From contig NZ_JAUSZL010000002.1 of the NCBI RefSeq assembly GCF_030817535.1, forward strand, positions 4,774,001 through 4,838,000: 64,000 nt of DNA, given 5' to 3'. Positions 7,747-16,233 of the stretch are shown piece after piece. The DNA is from Streptomyces sp. V3I8 (GTDB lineage Bacteria > Actinomycetota > Actinomycetes > Streptomycetales > Streptomycetaceae). Below the pieces are notes generated by a model. The model did no database searches and was not told where the DNA came from. It saw only the letters and a list, made by a program, of their open reading frames with translations. Position numbers and translations under genes: made by a program. Within the stretch, counting starts at the first letter, position 1. Each line of letters begins with the position of its first letter.

Positions 7747-9032
7747 GCGGGGGCACGGGCCCGCGTGGTGTCGTACCGGTGGGACCGGCAGGCGGGCGTA
7801 CGGGTGCGGGGGCGCAGGCGGGCGGGTCGCCGGGCGTGAGCGTGCCTGCCGACACGGGGCTGCTGGACGGGGTCCGGCAGTGGCTGGCCGAGAGCGGGGG
7901 TGAAGCGACCCCGGCGCGGGTGGCCCAGGCCCTGCGGGAGCAGGGGCGGGTGCTCGGGGACACCGAGGTCCTCGGCGCGGCCGAGCGGCTGCGCTCGGAG
8001 CTGGTCGGGAGCGGACCGCTGGAGCCGTTGCTCGACGACCCGGCCGTGACCGACGTACTGGTCTCCGCGCCCGACCGGGTGTGGGTGGACCGCGGCGGCG
8101 GCCTGGAGCTGACAGCCGTGTCCTTCCCGGACGCGGCGGCCGTACGGCGCCTCGCGCAGCGCCTCGCGGCCGTGGCCGGGCGGCGGCTGGACGACGCGCA
8201 CCCCTGGGTGGACGCCAGGCTTCCCGACGGCACCCGGCTGCACGCGGTGCTGCCACCGGTCGCCGTCGGCTCGACCTGTCTGTCGCTGCGGGTCGTCCGG
8301 CCGAAGGCGTTCACGCTGGACGAACTGGTGGCCGCCGGGACGGTGCCGCCGGGCGGGGACCGGCTGCTGCGGGCACTGCTCGACGCGAGGCTGTCCTTCC
8401 TGATCAGCGGCGGCACGGGCAGCGGCAAGACGACACTGCTGAGCGCTCTGCTCGGCCTCGTCGGACCGGGCGAGCGGATCGTGCTCGCCGAGGACTCGGC
8501 GGAGCTGCGCCCCGACCACCCTCACGTCGTACGCCTCGAGTCGAGACCTCCCAACCAGGAGGGCGCCGGACTCGTCACGCTCCAGGACCTGGTGCGCCAG
8601 GCGCTGCGCATGCGGCCGGACCGACTCGTCGTCGGAGAGGTGCGCGGACCCGAAGTGGTCGCCCTGCTGGCCGCGTTGAACACGGGGCACGAAGGCGGCT
8701 GCGGGACCGTGCACGCCAATGCCGCGTCCGGCGTGCCGGCCCGCCTGGAGGCCCTCGGCACGGCCGCGGGACTGGACCGGGCGGCGCTGCACAGCCAGGT
8801 GGCGGCCGCCCTGTCGGTGGTGCTCCATCTCGTACGCGACCGGGCCGGACGGCGGCGCATCGCCGAGGTGCATGTGCTGGAGCGGGATCCGGCGGGGCCG
8901 GTCGTGACGGTGCCGGCCCTGCGGTGGGGCACGGAGGCCTTCACGTACGGGCCCGGGTGGGAGCGGCTGCGCGAGCTGCTCGGTGGTGTGCGGGGCGCAA
9001 GCGGTTCGGGTGCGAGAGGGGCGGGGCTGTGA
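7743..9032 (+). CDS. TadA/CpaF-type secretion ATPase
   Basis: Predicted 429 aa hexameric motor of the Flp/Tad pilus system. After a Gly-rich N-terminus come the CpaF N-terminal domain (about 75-215), Walker A GGTGSGKT (223-230), the Walker B region RPDRLVVGEVRG and the His box NTGHEGGCGTVHANA. All key ATPase residues are intact, unlike Ssd upstream. GTG at 7743 overlaps the ssd stop (GTGA) and its own stop overlaps the next GTG. It would energise assembly of the DUF4244 or TadE-like pilins encoded downstream. Confidence 0.93.
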   Translation: MSGGTGPRGVVPVGPAGGRTGAGAQAGGSPGVSVPADTGLLDGVRQWLAESGGEATPARVAQALREQGRVLGDTEVLGAAERLRSELVGSGPLEPLLDDPAVTDVLVSAPDRVWVDRGGGLELTAVSFPDAAAVRRLAQRLAAVAGRRLDDAHPWVDARLPDGTRLHAVLPPVAVGSTCLSLRVVRPKAFTLDELVAAGTVPPGGDRLLRALLDARLSFLISGGTGSGKTTLLSALLGLVGPGERIVLAEDSAELRPDHPHVVRLESRPPNQEGAGLVTLQDLVRQALRMRPDRLVVGEVRGPEVVALLAALNTGHEGGCGTVHANAASGVPARLEALGTAAGLDRAALHSQVAAALSVVLHLVRDRAGRRRIAEVHVLERDPAGPVVTVPALRWGTEAFTYGPGWERLRELLGGVRGASGSGARGAGL

Positions 9033-9922
9033 CGGGGAGCGCCGGGATGTCGGTGGTGGGGGCGGCGGCCTGTGCCGGGGCGGCCGCCTGGCTGATGGGG
9101 GGTCCTCGACGTCCGGGGGCGAGGCGGGCGTCGGTGGTGTGCGCGGGCGGCGTCGGCCGCGGCGGTGGTGCGGCGCGGGTCGGGTCGCCGTCGTCCGAGC
9201 GCGCGGTACGCGTGGGGGAACGGCTCCGGCGGCTGCACGGCACGCGGGGCGAATGGTGGGCGTTGGTCGCGGGACTGGCGGTCGGCCTGCTGGGGGCGTC
9301 CGTGGTGCCGGTCGTCCTGGGGGCACTCGGGGTCCCCCTGGTACGGCGGGCCCGGCGGGCCGGGGCGGCGCGCCGGGCGCACGACCGGCGGGCCGGAGCG
9401 GTGATCGCGCTCTGCGGCACGCTCGCGGGGGAGGTCCGGGCCGGTCGGCAGCCGGGCGAGGCGCTGCTCGCCGCCGCCAGGGACTCGGGAGGGCTCGGGG
9501 ACGCGCAGACGGTGGTACTGGCGGCGGCCCGGTTCGGCGGGGACGTGCCCGGCGCACTGACCGGAGCGGCACGGCGGCCGGGCGCCGAAGGTCTGCTGGG
9601 GCTCGCCGCGTGCTGGCGCGTCGCGGTTGACCGGGGCGCGGGACTCGCGGCCGGACTCGATCGGCTGGAGGGCGCACTGCGTGCCGAGCGCGACCAGCGA
9701 GCGGACCTGCGCGCCCAGTTGGCGGGAGCGCGGTCGACGGCGGTGCTGCTCGCGGGGTTGCCGGTGCTCGGCCTGCTCCTGGGGACCGCGCTCGGCGCCG
9801 ACCCGCTGCACATCGTGCTGCACACCGGGGCGGGCTTCGGCTGCCTGCTGGTCGGCGGGGTGCTGGAGGGCGTCGGCCTGTGGTGGGCGCTGCGGATCGT
9901 ACGGGGAGCGGAGGCGGCATGA
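9029..9922 (+). CDS. TadB-like inner-membrane platform protein
   Basis: Predicted 297 aa with hydrophobic segments near residues 10-25, 90-115 and 240-290, and a type II secretion F (T2SSF) pattern between them (ALCGTLAGEVRAGRQPGEAL). TadB and TadC form the membrane platform on which the TadA ATPase acts. It is coupled at both ends by 4-nt overlaps (GTGA at 9029, ATGA at 9919). It is extremely Arg/Gly/Ala-rich but otherwise ordinary for the family. Confidence 0.85.
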   Translation: MTGSAGMSVVGAAACAGAAAWLMGGPRRPGARRASVVCAGGVGRGGGAARVGSPSSERAVRVGERLRRLHGTRGEWWALVAGLAVGLLGASVVPVVLGALGVPLVRRARRAGAARRAHDRRAGAVIALCGTLAGEVRAGRQPGEALLAAARDSGGLGDAQTVVLAAARFGGDVPGALTGAARRPGAEGLLGLAACWRVAVDRGAGLAAGLDRLEGALRAERDQRADLRAQLAGARSTAVLLAGLPVLGLLLGTALGADPLHIVLHTGAGFGCLLVGGVLEGVGLWWALRIVRGAEAA

Positions 9923-10800
9923 GCGCGGAGGCTGTCCACAGGCTGGGGGTGGCGCTGTGCGTGGCGACGGGGGTGTGGACGCTGGCCCGGACCCTGGGCG
10001 CGGCGCGGCGGGGACGCAGGACGCGCAGGCGGTTGGCGGCGCTGCTGACGCTCTTGGCCGCCGAGCGCGGGCCGGCAGCCGTGCGGGGAGCTTCCTCCGG
10101 GAGGGCCTCCTCCGAGGGAGCCTTCTCCGGGAGGGGTTTCTCTGGGTGGGGTTTCTTTGAGCGGGTCTTCCTCGAGCGGCTTCCGCAGACGCGTGCTGCC
10201 GTGCGGCGGTGGCTGCCGGTGATCGGCGCCCTGAGCGCCTGCTGGGTGCTGATCGGGGGCACGACCGGGGCCGCGGTGGGGCTGGTGGCGGCGTTCGGGA
10301 TGCGGCGGTGGCAGCGCAGACCGGCACCGGTGGAGGAGTTCGACGCGGTGCGGGCCGCGCGGCAACTGCCCCTTGCCGCCGATCTGCTGGCCGCCTGCAT
10401 CGCGGCGGGCGCGAGCCCGGTCCTGGCCGCCCGGGCGGTGGGGGAGGCCCTGGACGGGCCCGTGGGGGAACGGCTGGCGCGGGGAGCCGCCGAGGTGCGG
10501 CTCGGCGGCGAACCGGCGGAGGCGTGGCGCGGGCTGGCCGCGCTGCCGGGGGCCCGGGCGCTGGCCCGGCTGCTGGAGCGGGCCGGCGAGTCGGGCGTAC
10601 CCGCGGCGGTACCGGTGGCGCGCCTCGCGGCGGAGGCCCGCGCGGAACGGGAGCGTGCCGCCACGGCTCGCGCACGGCGGGCGGGCGTGCTGGTCACCGC
10701 ACCCGTCGGGCTGTGCTTCCTGCCCGCCTTCATCGCGATCGGCGTACTGCCGGTGGTGCTGGGACTCGCGAGCGGGGTGCTGGGAGGGGGCGGCGGATGA
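9919..10800 (+). CDS. TadC-like inner-membrane platform protein
   Basis: Predicted 293 aa. It is the second T2SSF-type platform subunit, with AARQLPLAADLLAACIAAGA and the membrane segments at the C-terminus characteristic of TadC. ATG overlaps the tadB stop. Residues about 56-86 (DNA 10084-10176) are a low-complexity insert of imperfect S-G-R-x-F-S-G units with lower GC and codons such as TTT and TCT that are rare in the neighbouring genes. It looks like an expanded repeat inserted before the first conserved helix. Confidence 0.85.
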   Translation: MSAEAVHRLGVALCVATGVWTLARTLGAARRGRRTRRRLAALLTLLAAERGPAAVRGASSGRASSEGAFSGRGFSGWGFFERVFLERLPQTRAAVRRWLPVIGALSACWVLIGGTTGAAVGLVAAFGMRRWQRRPAPVEEFDAVRAARQLPLAADLLAACIAAGASPVLAARAVGEALDGPVGERLARGAAEVRLGGEPAEAWRGLAALPGARALARLLERAGESGVPAAVPVARLAAEARAERERAATARARRAGVLVTAPVGLCFLPAFIAIGVLPVVLGLASGVLGGGGG

Positions 10801-10873
10801 CGCACTGAGCGGGTGGGACGGGCTGGACGACACATGAGCAAGGCCAACAGGACAGAAACGCACGGGGGTTCGG

Positions 10874-11140
10874 ATGAGCAAGGTGGAGCGGAGCAGGGCC
10901 GGGCGGAGCGGGGTCGAGCGGGTACGGGGGTGGGTTCGAGCGGGGACCCCGGGCGACGGGGCACGTGTGCGGTGGGCGCGGGCGGTGCGGAGGGATGCCG
11001 GGATGGTGACCTCCGAGTACGCGATGGGGTTGATCGCGGCGGTGGGGTTCGCCGCGCTGCTCTACGAGGTGCTGACCAGTGGCCAGGTCCGTGAGGAGTT
11101 GCAGAACATCGTGGGGCGGGCGCTCAGTGAGCGGCGCTGA
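10874..11140 (+). CDS. DUF4244 Flp pilin-like protein
   Basis: Predicted 88 aa. A basic N-terminal half is followed by DAGMVTSEYAMGLIAAVGFA, which resembles the prepilin cleavage and assembly region (small residue, then T-x-E-Y and a hydrophobic helix). It is therefore the most likely major pilin of this locus; mycobacterial Rv3656c is the counterpart by position. No prepilin peptidase gene is in the window. An ATGAGCAAGG upstream at 10833 duplicates the real start sequence but reads another frame. There is a 73-bp gap after tadC. Confidence 0.8.
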   Translation: MSKVERSRAGRSGVERVRGWVRAGTPGDGARVRWARAVRRDAGMVTSEYAMGLIAAVGFAALLYEVLTSGQVREELQNIVGRALSERR

Positions 11141-11573
11141 GGCGGGGACGGCCGCTCCGGCGACCGGGGCGGCCGTCCCTGGGCGGCTGCGGGGACGAAG
11201 GCGAGGCCCGGGTTCGCCCGCGGTGGCCGGGGACCGCGGTTTCGTGACGGCGGAGGCGGCCGTGGTGCTGCCCGCGCTGGTTGCGTTCACGATGGCGCTG
11301 GTCTGGGCGTTGCTGGCCGCGGCCGCGCTGATCCAGTGCGTGGACGCGGCCCGGGCCGGTGCCCGTGCGGCGGCTCGGCAGGAGCCGCCCGCCACGGTCA
11401 TGGAGACCGCCCGGCGGGCGGCGCCGAGCGGCGCCAGGGTCTCCGTCCGGCGCGAAGGCGATCTGGTGCACGTACGGGTCCGGGCCGGGACGCCGGGGCC
11501 GGACGCGCTGGCCCTCGACCTGACGCAGGAGGCCACCGCCCTGGCCGAGGAGACGGTGGGGGCGGTCCGGTGA
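11127..11573 (+). CDS. TadE-like minor pilin
   Basis: Predicted 148 aa from GTG at 11127, inside the 3' end of the DUF4244 gene. The segment DRGFVTAEAAVVLPALVAFT followed by a long hydrophobic helix is the TadE-type N-terminus (G-x-x-x-x-E). The C-terminal part is soluble and probably extracytoplasmic. By order it corresponds to mycobacterial Rv3655c. Its stop overlaps the next GTG by 4 nt. Confidence 0.8.
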   Translation: MSGAEAGTAAPATGAAVPGRLRGRRRGPGSPAVAGDRGFVTAEAAVVLPALVAFTMALVWALLAAAALIQCVDAARAGARAAARQEPPATVMETARRAAPSGARVSVRREGDLVHVRVRAGTPGPDALALDLTQEATALAEETVGAVR

Positions 11574-12127
11574 GACCGGCGGGAGCGGCGGGAGCGGCAG
11601 GAGCGGCGAAGAGGGTGGGAATGGGGGCGGTGTGGGGCCTGATGCGGGAGCGGGGAAGGCGCGCTCTCCGTGTGCGGGAGAGGTCGCGTGCGCCGGGGGT
11701 GCGGCCGAGGACGCGGTCGAGGACTGCTTCGGACAGAGGGTCGGCGACCGTCTGGACCGTGGGCGCGATCGCGGTGCTGTGCGTGGTCTTCGGCACCGTG
11801 CTCGTGATGGGACAGGCGGTGGTGGTCCGTCACCGGGCGGGCGGTGCGGCTGACTTGGCGGCTCTCGCGGCCGCCGACCACTGGATGGACGGGAGGACGG
11901 AGGCATGCGCTCGGGCGGGCCGGGTGGCACGGGCCCAGGACACACGGATCGTGCGGTGTGCGGTCGACGGTGACATCTCCGACGTCACGGTCGCGGCGGG
12001 ACGGGGGCCGTTGACGGCCGAGGTGCGGTCACGGGCGGGTCCGGCCGGTACGGGAGGGCCGGGGCCGGGGCTGGCGGAGGCGGAGGCGGAGGCGAGACCT
12101 TGGCTCACGCCCACTGCCGTGCCCTAG
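11570..12127 (+). CDS. Rv3654c-like TadE/pilus-associated protein
   Basis: Predicted 185 aa. A long basic N-terminus (about 60 aa) precedes DRGSATVWTVGAIAVLCVVFG, a prepilin-like membrane helix, then HRAGGAADLAALAAADHW, which is common in helicase/secretion-neighbourhood TadE-like proteins. It is the last gene of the tad operon. Its TAG stop lies in the palindrome CTAG (12124-12127), which is also the stop of the convergent helicase gene. Confidence 0.78.
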   Translation: MRPAGAAGAAGAAKRVGMGAVWGLMRERGRRALRVRERSRAPGVRPRTRSRTASDRGSATVWTVGAIAVLCVVFGTVLVMGQAVVVRHRAGGAADLAALAAADHWMDGRTEACARAGRVARAQDTRIVRCAVDGDISDVTVAAGRGPLTAEVRSRAGPAGTGGPGPGLAEAEAEARPWLTPTAVP

Positions 12128-14724
12128 CCCCCTGCGGCCTCGCCGAGCGCACCCTCCTGGCCGGCGGACCCCAAGTCGGCGCACACCTCCGGTGCCTCCG
12201 GGGCCTGCGGTGAATCCGGGGCCTGCGGTGCCTGCGGTGAATCCGACGCCTGCGGGGACACCGACGCCTGCGGTGGCTCCGGGGCTCCCCGCAGGAGCAC
12301 CGTCAGCAGGCGTACAGCACCCCGCTTGTGCAACGGTTCGTTGCCGTTGCCGCACTTGGGGGACTGGATGCAGGACGGACAGCCGGCGTCGCACTCGCAG
12401 GAGGCGATGGCCTGACGGGTGGCGGTGAGCCACTCGCGGGCGGTGTGGAAGGCGCGCTCCGCGAAACCCGCGCCGCCGGGGTGGCCGTCGTACACGAAGA
12501 CGGTGGGCAGGAGGGTGTCCGGGTGCAGCGGGACGGAGACCCCGCCGATGTCCCAGCGGTCGCAGGTGGCGAAGAGCGGCAGCATGCCGATCGACGCGTG
12601 CTCGGCGGCGTGCAGGGCGCCGCCGAGGATCTCCGGGTTCACGCGGGCGGCGTCGAGCTGGTCCTCGGTGACCGTCCACCACACGGCGCGGGTGCGGAGC
12701 GTGCGGGGAGGCAGATCGAGTTTGGTCTCGCCGAGCACCTCGCCGGTGATGAGACGACGACGCATGAAGGAGACGACCTGATGGGTGACTTCGACGGAGC
12801 CGTAGCACAGCCGGCCGTCGCCCCACGGGACCTCGACGTCCGTCTCCAGGACGGAGATGGCGGTGGTATCGCGGGCGACCGTCGAATACGGCGGGTCGGC
12901 CTCCTCGACGAGAGCGACCGAGTCGTCCAGGTGCAGTTCCCTGACCAGGTACGTACGGCCCTGGTGGAGGTGGACGGCGCCTTCGTGGACGCTGGTGTGC
13001 GCGGCCCCGGCGTCGACCGTGCCCAGCAGCCGGCCGGAACCGGCCTCCACGATCTGCACCGGGGTGCCGCCTCCGCCGCGGATGTCGGCGAGGTCGGCGG
13101 CCCGTTCCCGGCGCGTCCAGTGCCAGGCCCTCGTGCGGCGGCGCAGCAGTTTTGCCGCCTCCAGCTGCGGCATCAGCTCGGCGGTGGCCGGACCGAAGAG
13201 AGCGAAGTCCTCCTCGGTGAGGGGCAGCTCGGCCGCGGCGGCGCACAGGTGGGGCGCGAGGACGTACGGGTTGTCCGGATCGAGGACGGTGGACTCCACC
13301 GGCCGGTCGAACAGGGCCTCCGGGTGATGGACGAGGAAGGTGTCCAGCGGGTCGTCGCGGGCGACCAGCACCGCGAGCGCCCCCTGCCCGGCCCGGCCGG
13401 CGCGGCCCGCCTGCTGCCACACGGACGCCCGGGTGCCCGGGTAGCCGCAGATGACGACGGCGTCCAGGCCGGAGACGTCGATGCCCAGTTCCAGGGCGGT
13501 GGTGGCGGCGAGGCCGAGGAGTTCTCCGGAGTGGAGGGCGCTCTCGAGAGCGCGGCGTTCCTCGGGGAGGTATCCGCCGCGGTAGGCGGCAACGCGGCGG
13601 ACCAGGGAGCGGTCGATCTCGGCGAGCCGGTCCTGGGCGATCACCGAGATCAGTTCGGCCCCGCGGCGGGACCGTACGAAGGCGACCGAGCGGACACCCT
13701 GCACGGTCAGATCGGTGAGGAGGTCCGCGGTCTCGGCGGTGGCGGTCCGGCGGACGGGGGCGCCCTTCTCGCCGTGCAGGTCGGTGAGGGGCGGCTCCCA
13801 CAGGGCGAACAGGAGTTCCCCGCGGGGAGACGCGTCGTCGGCGACCTCCACCACGGGCAGACCGGTGAGGCGGGAGGCGGCGACCGAGGGCTCGGCGGCG
13901 GTCGCCGAGGCCATGAGGAAGACGGGGGAGGAGCCGTAGCGGGCGCACAGGCGGCGCAGCCGGCGGAGGACCTGGGCGACGTGTGACCCGAAGACGCCCC
14001 GGTAGGTGTGGGACTCGTCGACGACGACGTAGCGCAGGGCGCGCAGGAAGGAGGCCCATCGGGGATGGGAGGGGAGTATGCCGCGGTGCAGCATGTCGGG
14101 GTTGGTGAGGACGTAGTTGGCGTACTGGCGTACCCACTCGCGTTCCTCGACCGGGGTGTCCCCGTCGTAGGCCGCGGAGCGCACGGCGTTGCCCAGCGGT
14201 TGTGAGAGTTTCTTCACGGACCGGCGCTGGTCCGCGGCGAGGGCCTTGGTCGGGGCGAGGTACAGGGCGGTCGCGCCGCGGCCGTTCGGTGCTTCGGAGC
14301 CGTCGAGGAGCGCCGACAGGACGGGGACCAGGTACGCCAGGGACTTGCCGCTGGCGGTGCCGGTGGAGACGATCACCGACTCGCCGTCCAGGGCGTGCTC
14401 GGCGGCGCGTGCCTGGTGGGCCCAGGGATGTTCGATGCCGGCGGACCGCACCGCCGCGATGACCTCCGAACGGATCCGGTCGGGCCACACGGCATGGCGA
14501 CCCTCACGTGGGGGCAAGTGCTCCGTATGAGTGATGCGCGAAGCCCGGCTCGGCCCAGAGGCCAGCCGGTCCAGGATCTCGCCCGGCGAGGGGCGGGATG
14601 CGGTGTCCGTCGAGGTGCGATCGGGTCGGAGATTATTGGCCATCGGCATCGAGTGTGTCACCGGCGTGACGGACAATGGACCCAAGGCGTCGTGCACGCC
14701 TGCCGGTAAGTGATTGAATGCCAT
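12124..14724 (-). CDS. DEAD/DEAH helicase with DUF1998 zinc domain
   Basis: Up to 866 aa. It has SF2 helicase motifs: Walker A STGTASGKS, Walker B VVVDESH, motif III MASATA, and motif VI QQAGRAGRAGQ. A C-terminal DUF1998 domain carries a four-Cys cluster (CECDAGCPSCIQSPKC), as in Hrq1/MrfA-type helicases linked to DNA crosslink repair. The tail is a repeated Ser-Pro-Gln-Ala stretch. Start codons at 14724, 14649 and 14643 are in frame and none has a clear ribosome site, so the N-terminus is uncertain. The gene is divergent from bldG, an arrangement I recall from other Streptomyces, and converges on the tad operon with a shared stop. Confidence 0.9.
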   Translation of the reverse strand: MAFNHLPAGVHDALGPLSVTPVTHSMPMANNLRPDRTSTDTASRPSPGEILDRLASGPSRASRITHTEHLPPREGRHAVWPDRIRSEVIAAVRSAGIEHPWAHQARAAEHALDGESVIVSTGTASGKSLAYLVPVLSALLDGSEAPNGRGATALYLAPTKALAADQRRSVKKLSQPLGNAVRSAAYDGDTPVEEREWVRQYANYVLTNPDMLHRGILPSHPRWASFLRALRYVVVDESHTYRGVFGSHVAQVLRRLRRLCARYGSSPVFLMASATAAEPSVAASRLTGLPVVEVADDASPRGELLFALWEPPLTDLHGEKGAPVRRTATAETADLLTDLTVQGVRSVAFVRSRRGAELISVIAQDRLAEIDRSLVRRVAAYRGGYLPEERRALESALHSGELLGLAATTALELGIDVSGLDAVVICGYPGTRASVWQQAGRAGRAGQGALAVLVARDDPLDTFLVHHPEALFDRPVESTVLDPDNPYVLAPHLCAAAAELPLTEEDFALFGPATAELMPQLEAAKLLRRRTRAWHWTRRERAADLADIRGGGGTPVQIVEAGSGRLLGTVDAGAAHTSVHEGAVHLHQGRTYLVRELHLDDSVALVEEADPPYSTVARDTTAISVLETDVEVPWGDGRLCYGSVEVTHQVVSFMRRRLITGEVLGETKLDLPPRTLRTRAVWWTVTEDQLDAARVNPEILGGALHAAEHASIGMLPLFATCDRWDIGGVSVPLHPDTLLPTVFVYDGHPGGAGFAERAFHTAREWLTATRQAIASCECDAGCPSCIQSPKCGNGNEPLHKRGAVRLLTVLLRGAPEPPQASVSPQASDSPQAPQAPDSPQAPEAPEVCADLGSAGQEGALGEAAGG

Positions 14725-14804
14725 CGCGGCTGGCGAACCGTCCCGGGGGCTCCGCCGAGGTGTCCCTTGGGATGACCGCTCGATAGCAAGGTGCTGGAGG
14801 ATCC

Positions 14805-15146
14805 GTGGACCTGTCCCTGTCGACCCGTACCGTCGGCGATCGTACGGTCGTCGAGGTCGGTGGCGAAATCGATGTATATACCGCGCCCAAGTTGCGCGAA
14901 CAGCTGGTCGAGCTGGTGAACGACGGCAGTTTCCATCTTGTCGTCGACATGGAGGGCGTGGACTTCCTCGACTCCACCGGTCTCGGCGTGCTGGTGGGTG
15001 GCCTGAAGCGGGTGCGTGCTCATGAGGGCTCGCTCCGGCTGGTCTGCAACCAGGAGCGCATTCTGAAGATCTTCCGCATCACCGGCCTCACCAAGGTGTT
15101 CCCGATCCACACCTCGGTCGAGGAAGCGGTGGCGGCCACCGACTGA
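14805..15146 (+). CDS. bldG: Anti-sigma factor antagonist BldG
   Basis: Predicted 113 aa, a single STAS domain. The phosphorylation motif [10 protein letters not shown] places the target Ser at position 57, as established for BldG. Unphosphorylated BldG binds anti-sigma factors and so frees sigma factors needed for aerial growth and antibiotic production. GTG start at 14805 follows GGAGGATCC. An HATPase-fold partner is encoded 150 bp downstream. Between them are two strong hairpins (15148-15198, 15236-15266) that could make separate bldG-only and two-gene transcripts. Confidence 0.97.
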
Positions 15147-15147
15147 T

Positions 15148-15198
15148 CGGCTGTCGTCCGGCCTGTCCCTGACCGGCCGGTTCAGTCGCCGACAGCCG
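15148..15198 (+). terminator. Bipartite hairpin right after bldG
   Basis: The outer arms CGGCTGTCG/CGACAGCCG (15148-15156, 15190-15198) enclose a second stem CCGGCC/GGCCGG (15158-15163, 15175-15180). It begins 2 nt after the bldG stop, as a terminator or attenuator. There is no T-run. Confidence 0.5.
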
Positions 15199-15235
15199 GA
15201 ACCCGGGCCCGTCCCGGGAGGCAGAAGTCAATGGA

Positions 15236-15266
15236 GGGGGGTCAGGTCTCGGCGACCCGACCCCCC
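15236..15266 (+). promoter_or_regulatory. Hairpin in leader of the bldG-partner gene
   Basis: An 8-bp perfect stem (GGGGGGTC 15236-15243 with GACCCCCC 15259-15266) is extended by 4 bp after one mismatch. It lies 31 nt before the ATG of the anti-sigma gene and just ahead of its ribosome site, so it could attenuate transcription or protect the processed mRNA. Confidence 0.4.
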
Positions 15267-15297
15267 GACCGCACGCCCGTAGTTCCGAGGGGGATGC

Positions 15298-15741
15298 ATG
15301 GCCACCGTTGAACTCCGCTTCAGCGCGCTGCCCGAGCACGTCAGGACCGCCCGACTGGTGGCGGCAGCGGTGGCGCGCAGGGCCGGAGTGGACGAGGCCG
15401 TCCTCGACGAGGTCAGGCTCGCCGTCGGCGAAGCCTGCACCCGGGCCGTCGGCCTGCACCAGAGTGCCGGAATCTCGGCTCCGGTGCGGGTCTCGTTGAT
15501 CGAGGAGGAGAAGCTGTTCTCCATCGAGGTCGGCGATGACGCACCGCACGCGGTTCCCGGTGACACGTCACCGGGCGCCCAGGGCGGGGCCGACGGCGGG
15601 GACGCCGAGATCGAGGAGGACGAAATGGGCCTCGCGGTCATCAGCGGCCTCGTCGACGACGTGGAAGTGACCGCCGGTGAGAACGGCGGACTGATCAGGA
15701 TGAGCTGGCCCACCACGCCGCCGGCCACGCTCGTTCCCTGA
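15298..15741 (+). CDS. RsbW-like anti-sigma factor, BldG partner
   Basis: Predicted 147 aa GHKL/HATPase-fold protein. The N box reads LAVGEACTRAVGLH: Glu45 is present, but the Mg-ATP-binding Asn of the usual EACTNA is replaced by Arg49. A G2-like segment MGLAVISGLVDDVEV is present, with an acidic Gly-rich linker (residues about 90-108). It matches the S. coelicolor SCO3548 position, known to interact with BldG. The missing Asn raises the question of whether it can phosphorylate BldG itself. ATG at 15298 follows GAGGGGG. Confidence 0.9.
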   Translation: MATVELRFSALPEHVRTARLVAAAVARRAGVDEAVLDEVRLAVGEACTRAVGLHQSAGISAPVRVSLIEEEKLFSIEVGDDAPHAVPGDTSPGAQGGADGGDAEIEEDEMGLAVISGLVDDVEVTAGENGGLIRMSWPTTPPATLVP

Positions 15742-15774
15742 TCCACCCCTCTTGGTACTGCCTGAACCTGTGCG

Positions 15775-15801
15775 AAAGGGCCCTGCTCACCAGGGCCCTT
15801 T
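15775..15801 (+). terminator. Terminator of the bldG operon
   Basis: A perfect 11-bp stem (AAAGGGCCCTG 15775-15785 with 15791-15801) and a 5-nt loop, ending in TTT, lie 33 nt after the stop. Confidence 0.75.
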
Positions 15802-15814
15802 GGCATGTCGCCCC

Positions 15815-15876
15815 GAGCCCGCCAACCCGCCGGGTCCGCCGACCCGCCGAGCCCGCCGACCCGCCGGGTCCGCCGA
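15815..15876. repeat. Two 28-bp direct repeats in the bldG-hppA gap
   Basis: Copies at 15815-15842 and 15849-15876 match at 27 of 28 positions (period 34 bp) and are made of CCCGCC-type units. The rest of the 534-bp gap holds further GC-rich reiteration to about 16015, then a markedly AT-rich stretch (16020-16260) with an operator-like inverted repeat GTGAAT-GA-ATTCAC at 16031-16044. Confidence 0.6.
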
Positions 15877-16204
15877 GCCCGGGCTGCCGGATCCGGGCCG
15901 TCCTCGCGCCTGAGCCGTTCATCGAGATCGTGCCGCCCTCGCGCTCGAGCCGCCCGCCGGGTCCGGGCCGTCTCCCGAGCCGCCGCCTCGGCGGCTCCTC
16001 ATCCCTCCCGGATCAAGCCACGACTATTTCGTGAATGAATTCACTATCCGGATGGCGATCGGCAATACGATCATCTTTACACGGCGTCATACACCGATGG
16101 ACCTGCCGTCAATGGTTTTGAGGCATTACCGCTTTTGGGGTACGGGTCTAACCCCGGATCATTTGCTCAAGGGCACATGAAGGCCAATTCCGCTTACCGC
16201 GCAC

Positions 16205-16233
16205 TGTTTTGATCAGGTTCCGGTACCTACAAT
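16205..16233 (+). promoter_or_regulatory. Candidate hppA promoter
   Basis: TACAAT (16228-16233) is a good -10 box. The best -35 at 17-bp spacing is TGTTTT (16205-16210), which is weak. AGGAGG at 16266-16271 is a strong ribosome site for hppA. Confidence 0.4.

Noticed and set aside
6906..10964. Minus-strand open frame of 1352 aa over the tad operon
   Set aside because: It is a Pro/Arg/Ser-rich shadow of five well-supported, coupled plus-strand genes; long antisense frames are common at this GC.
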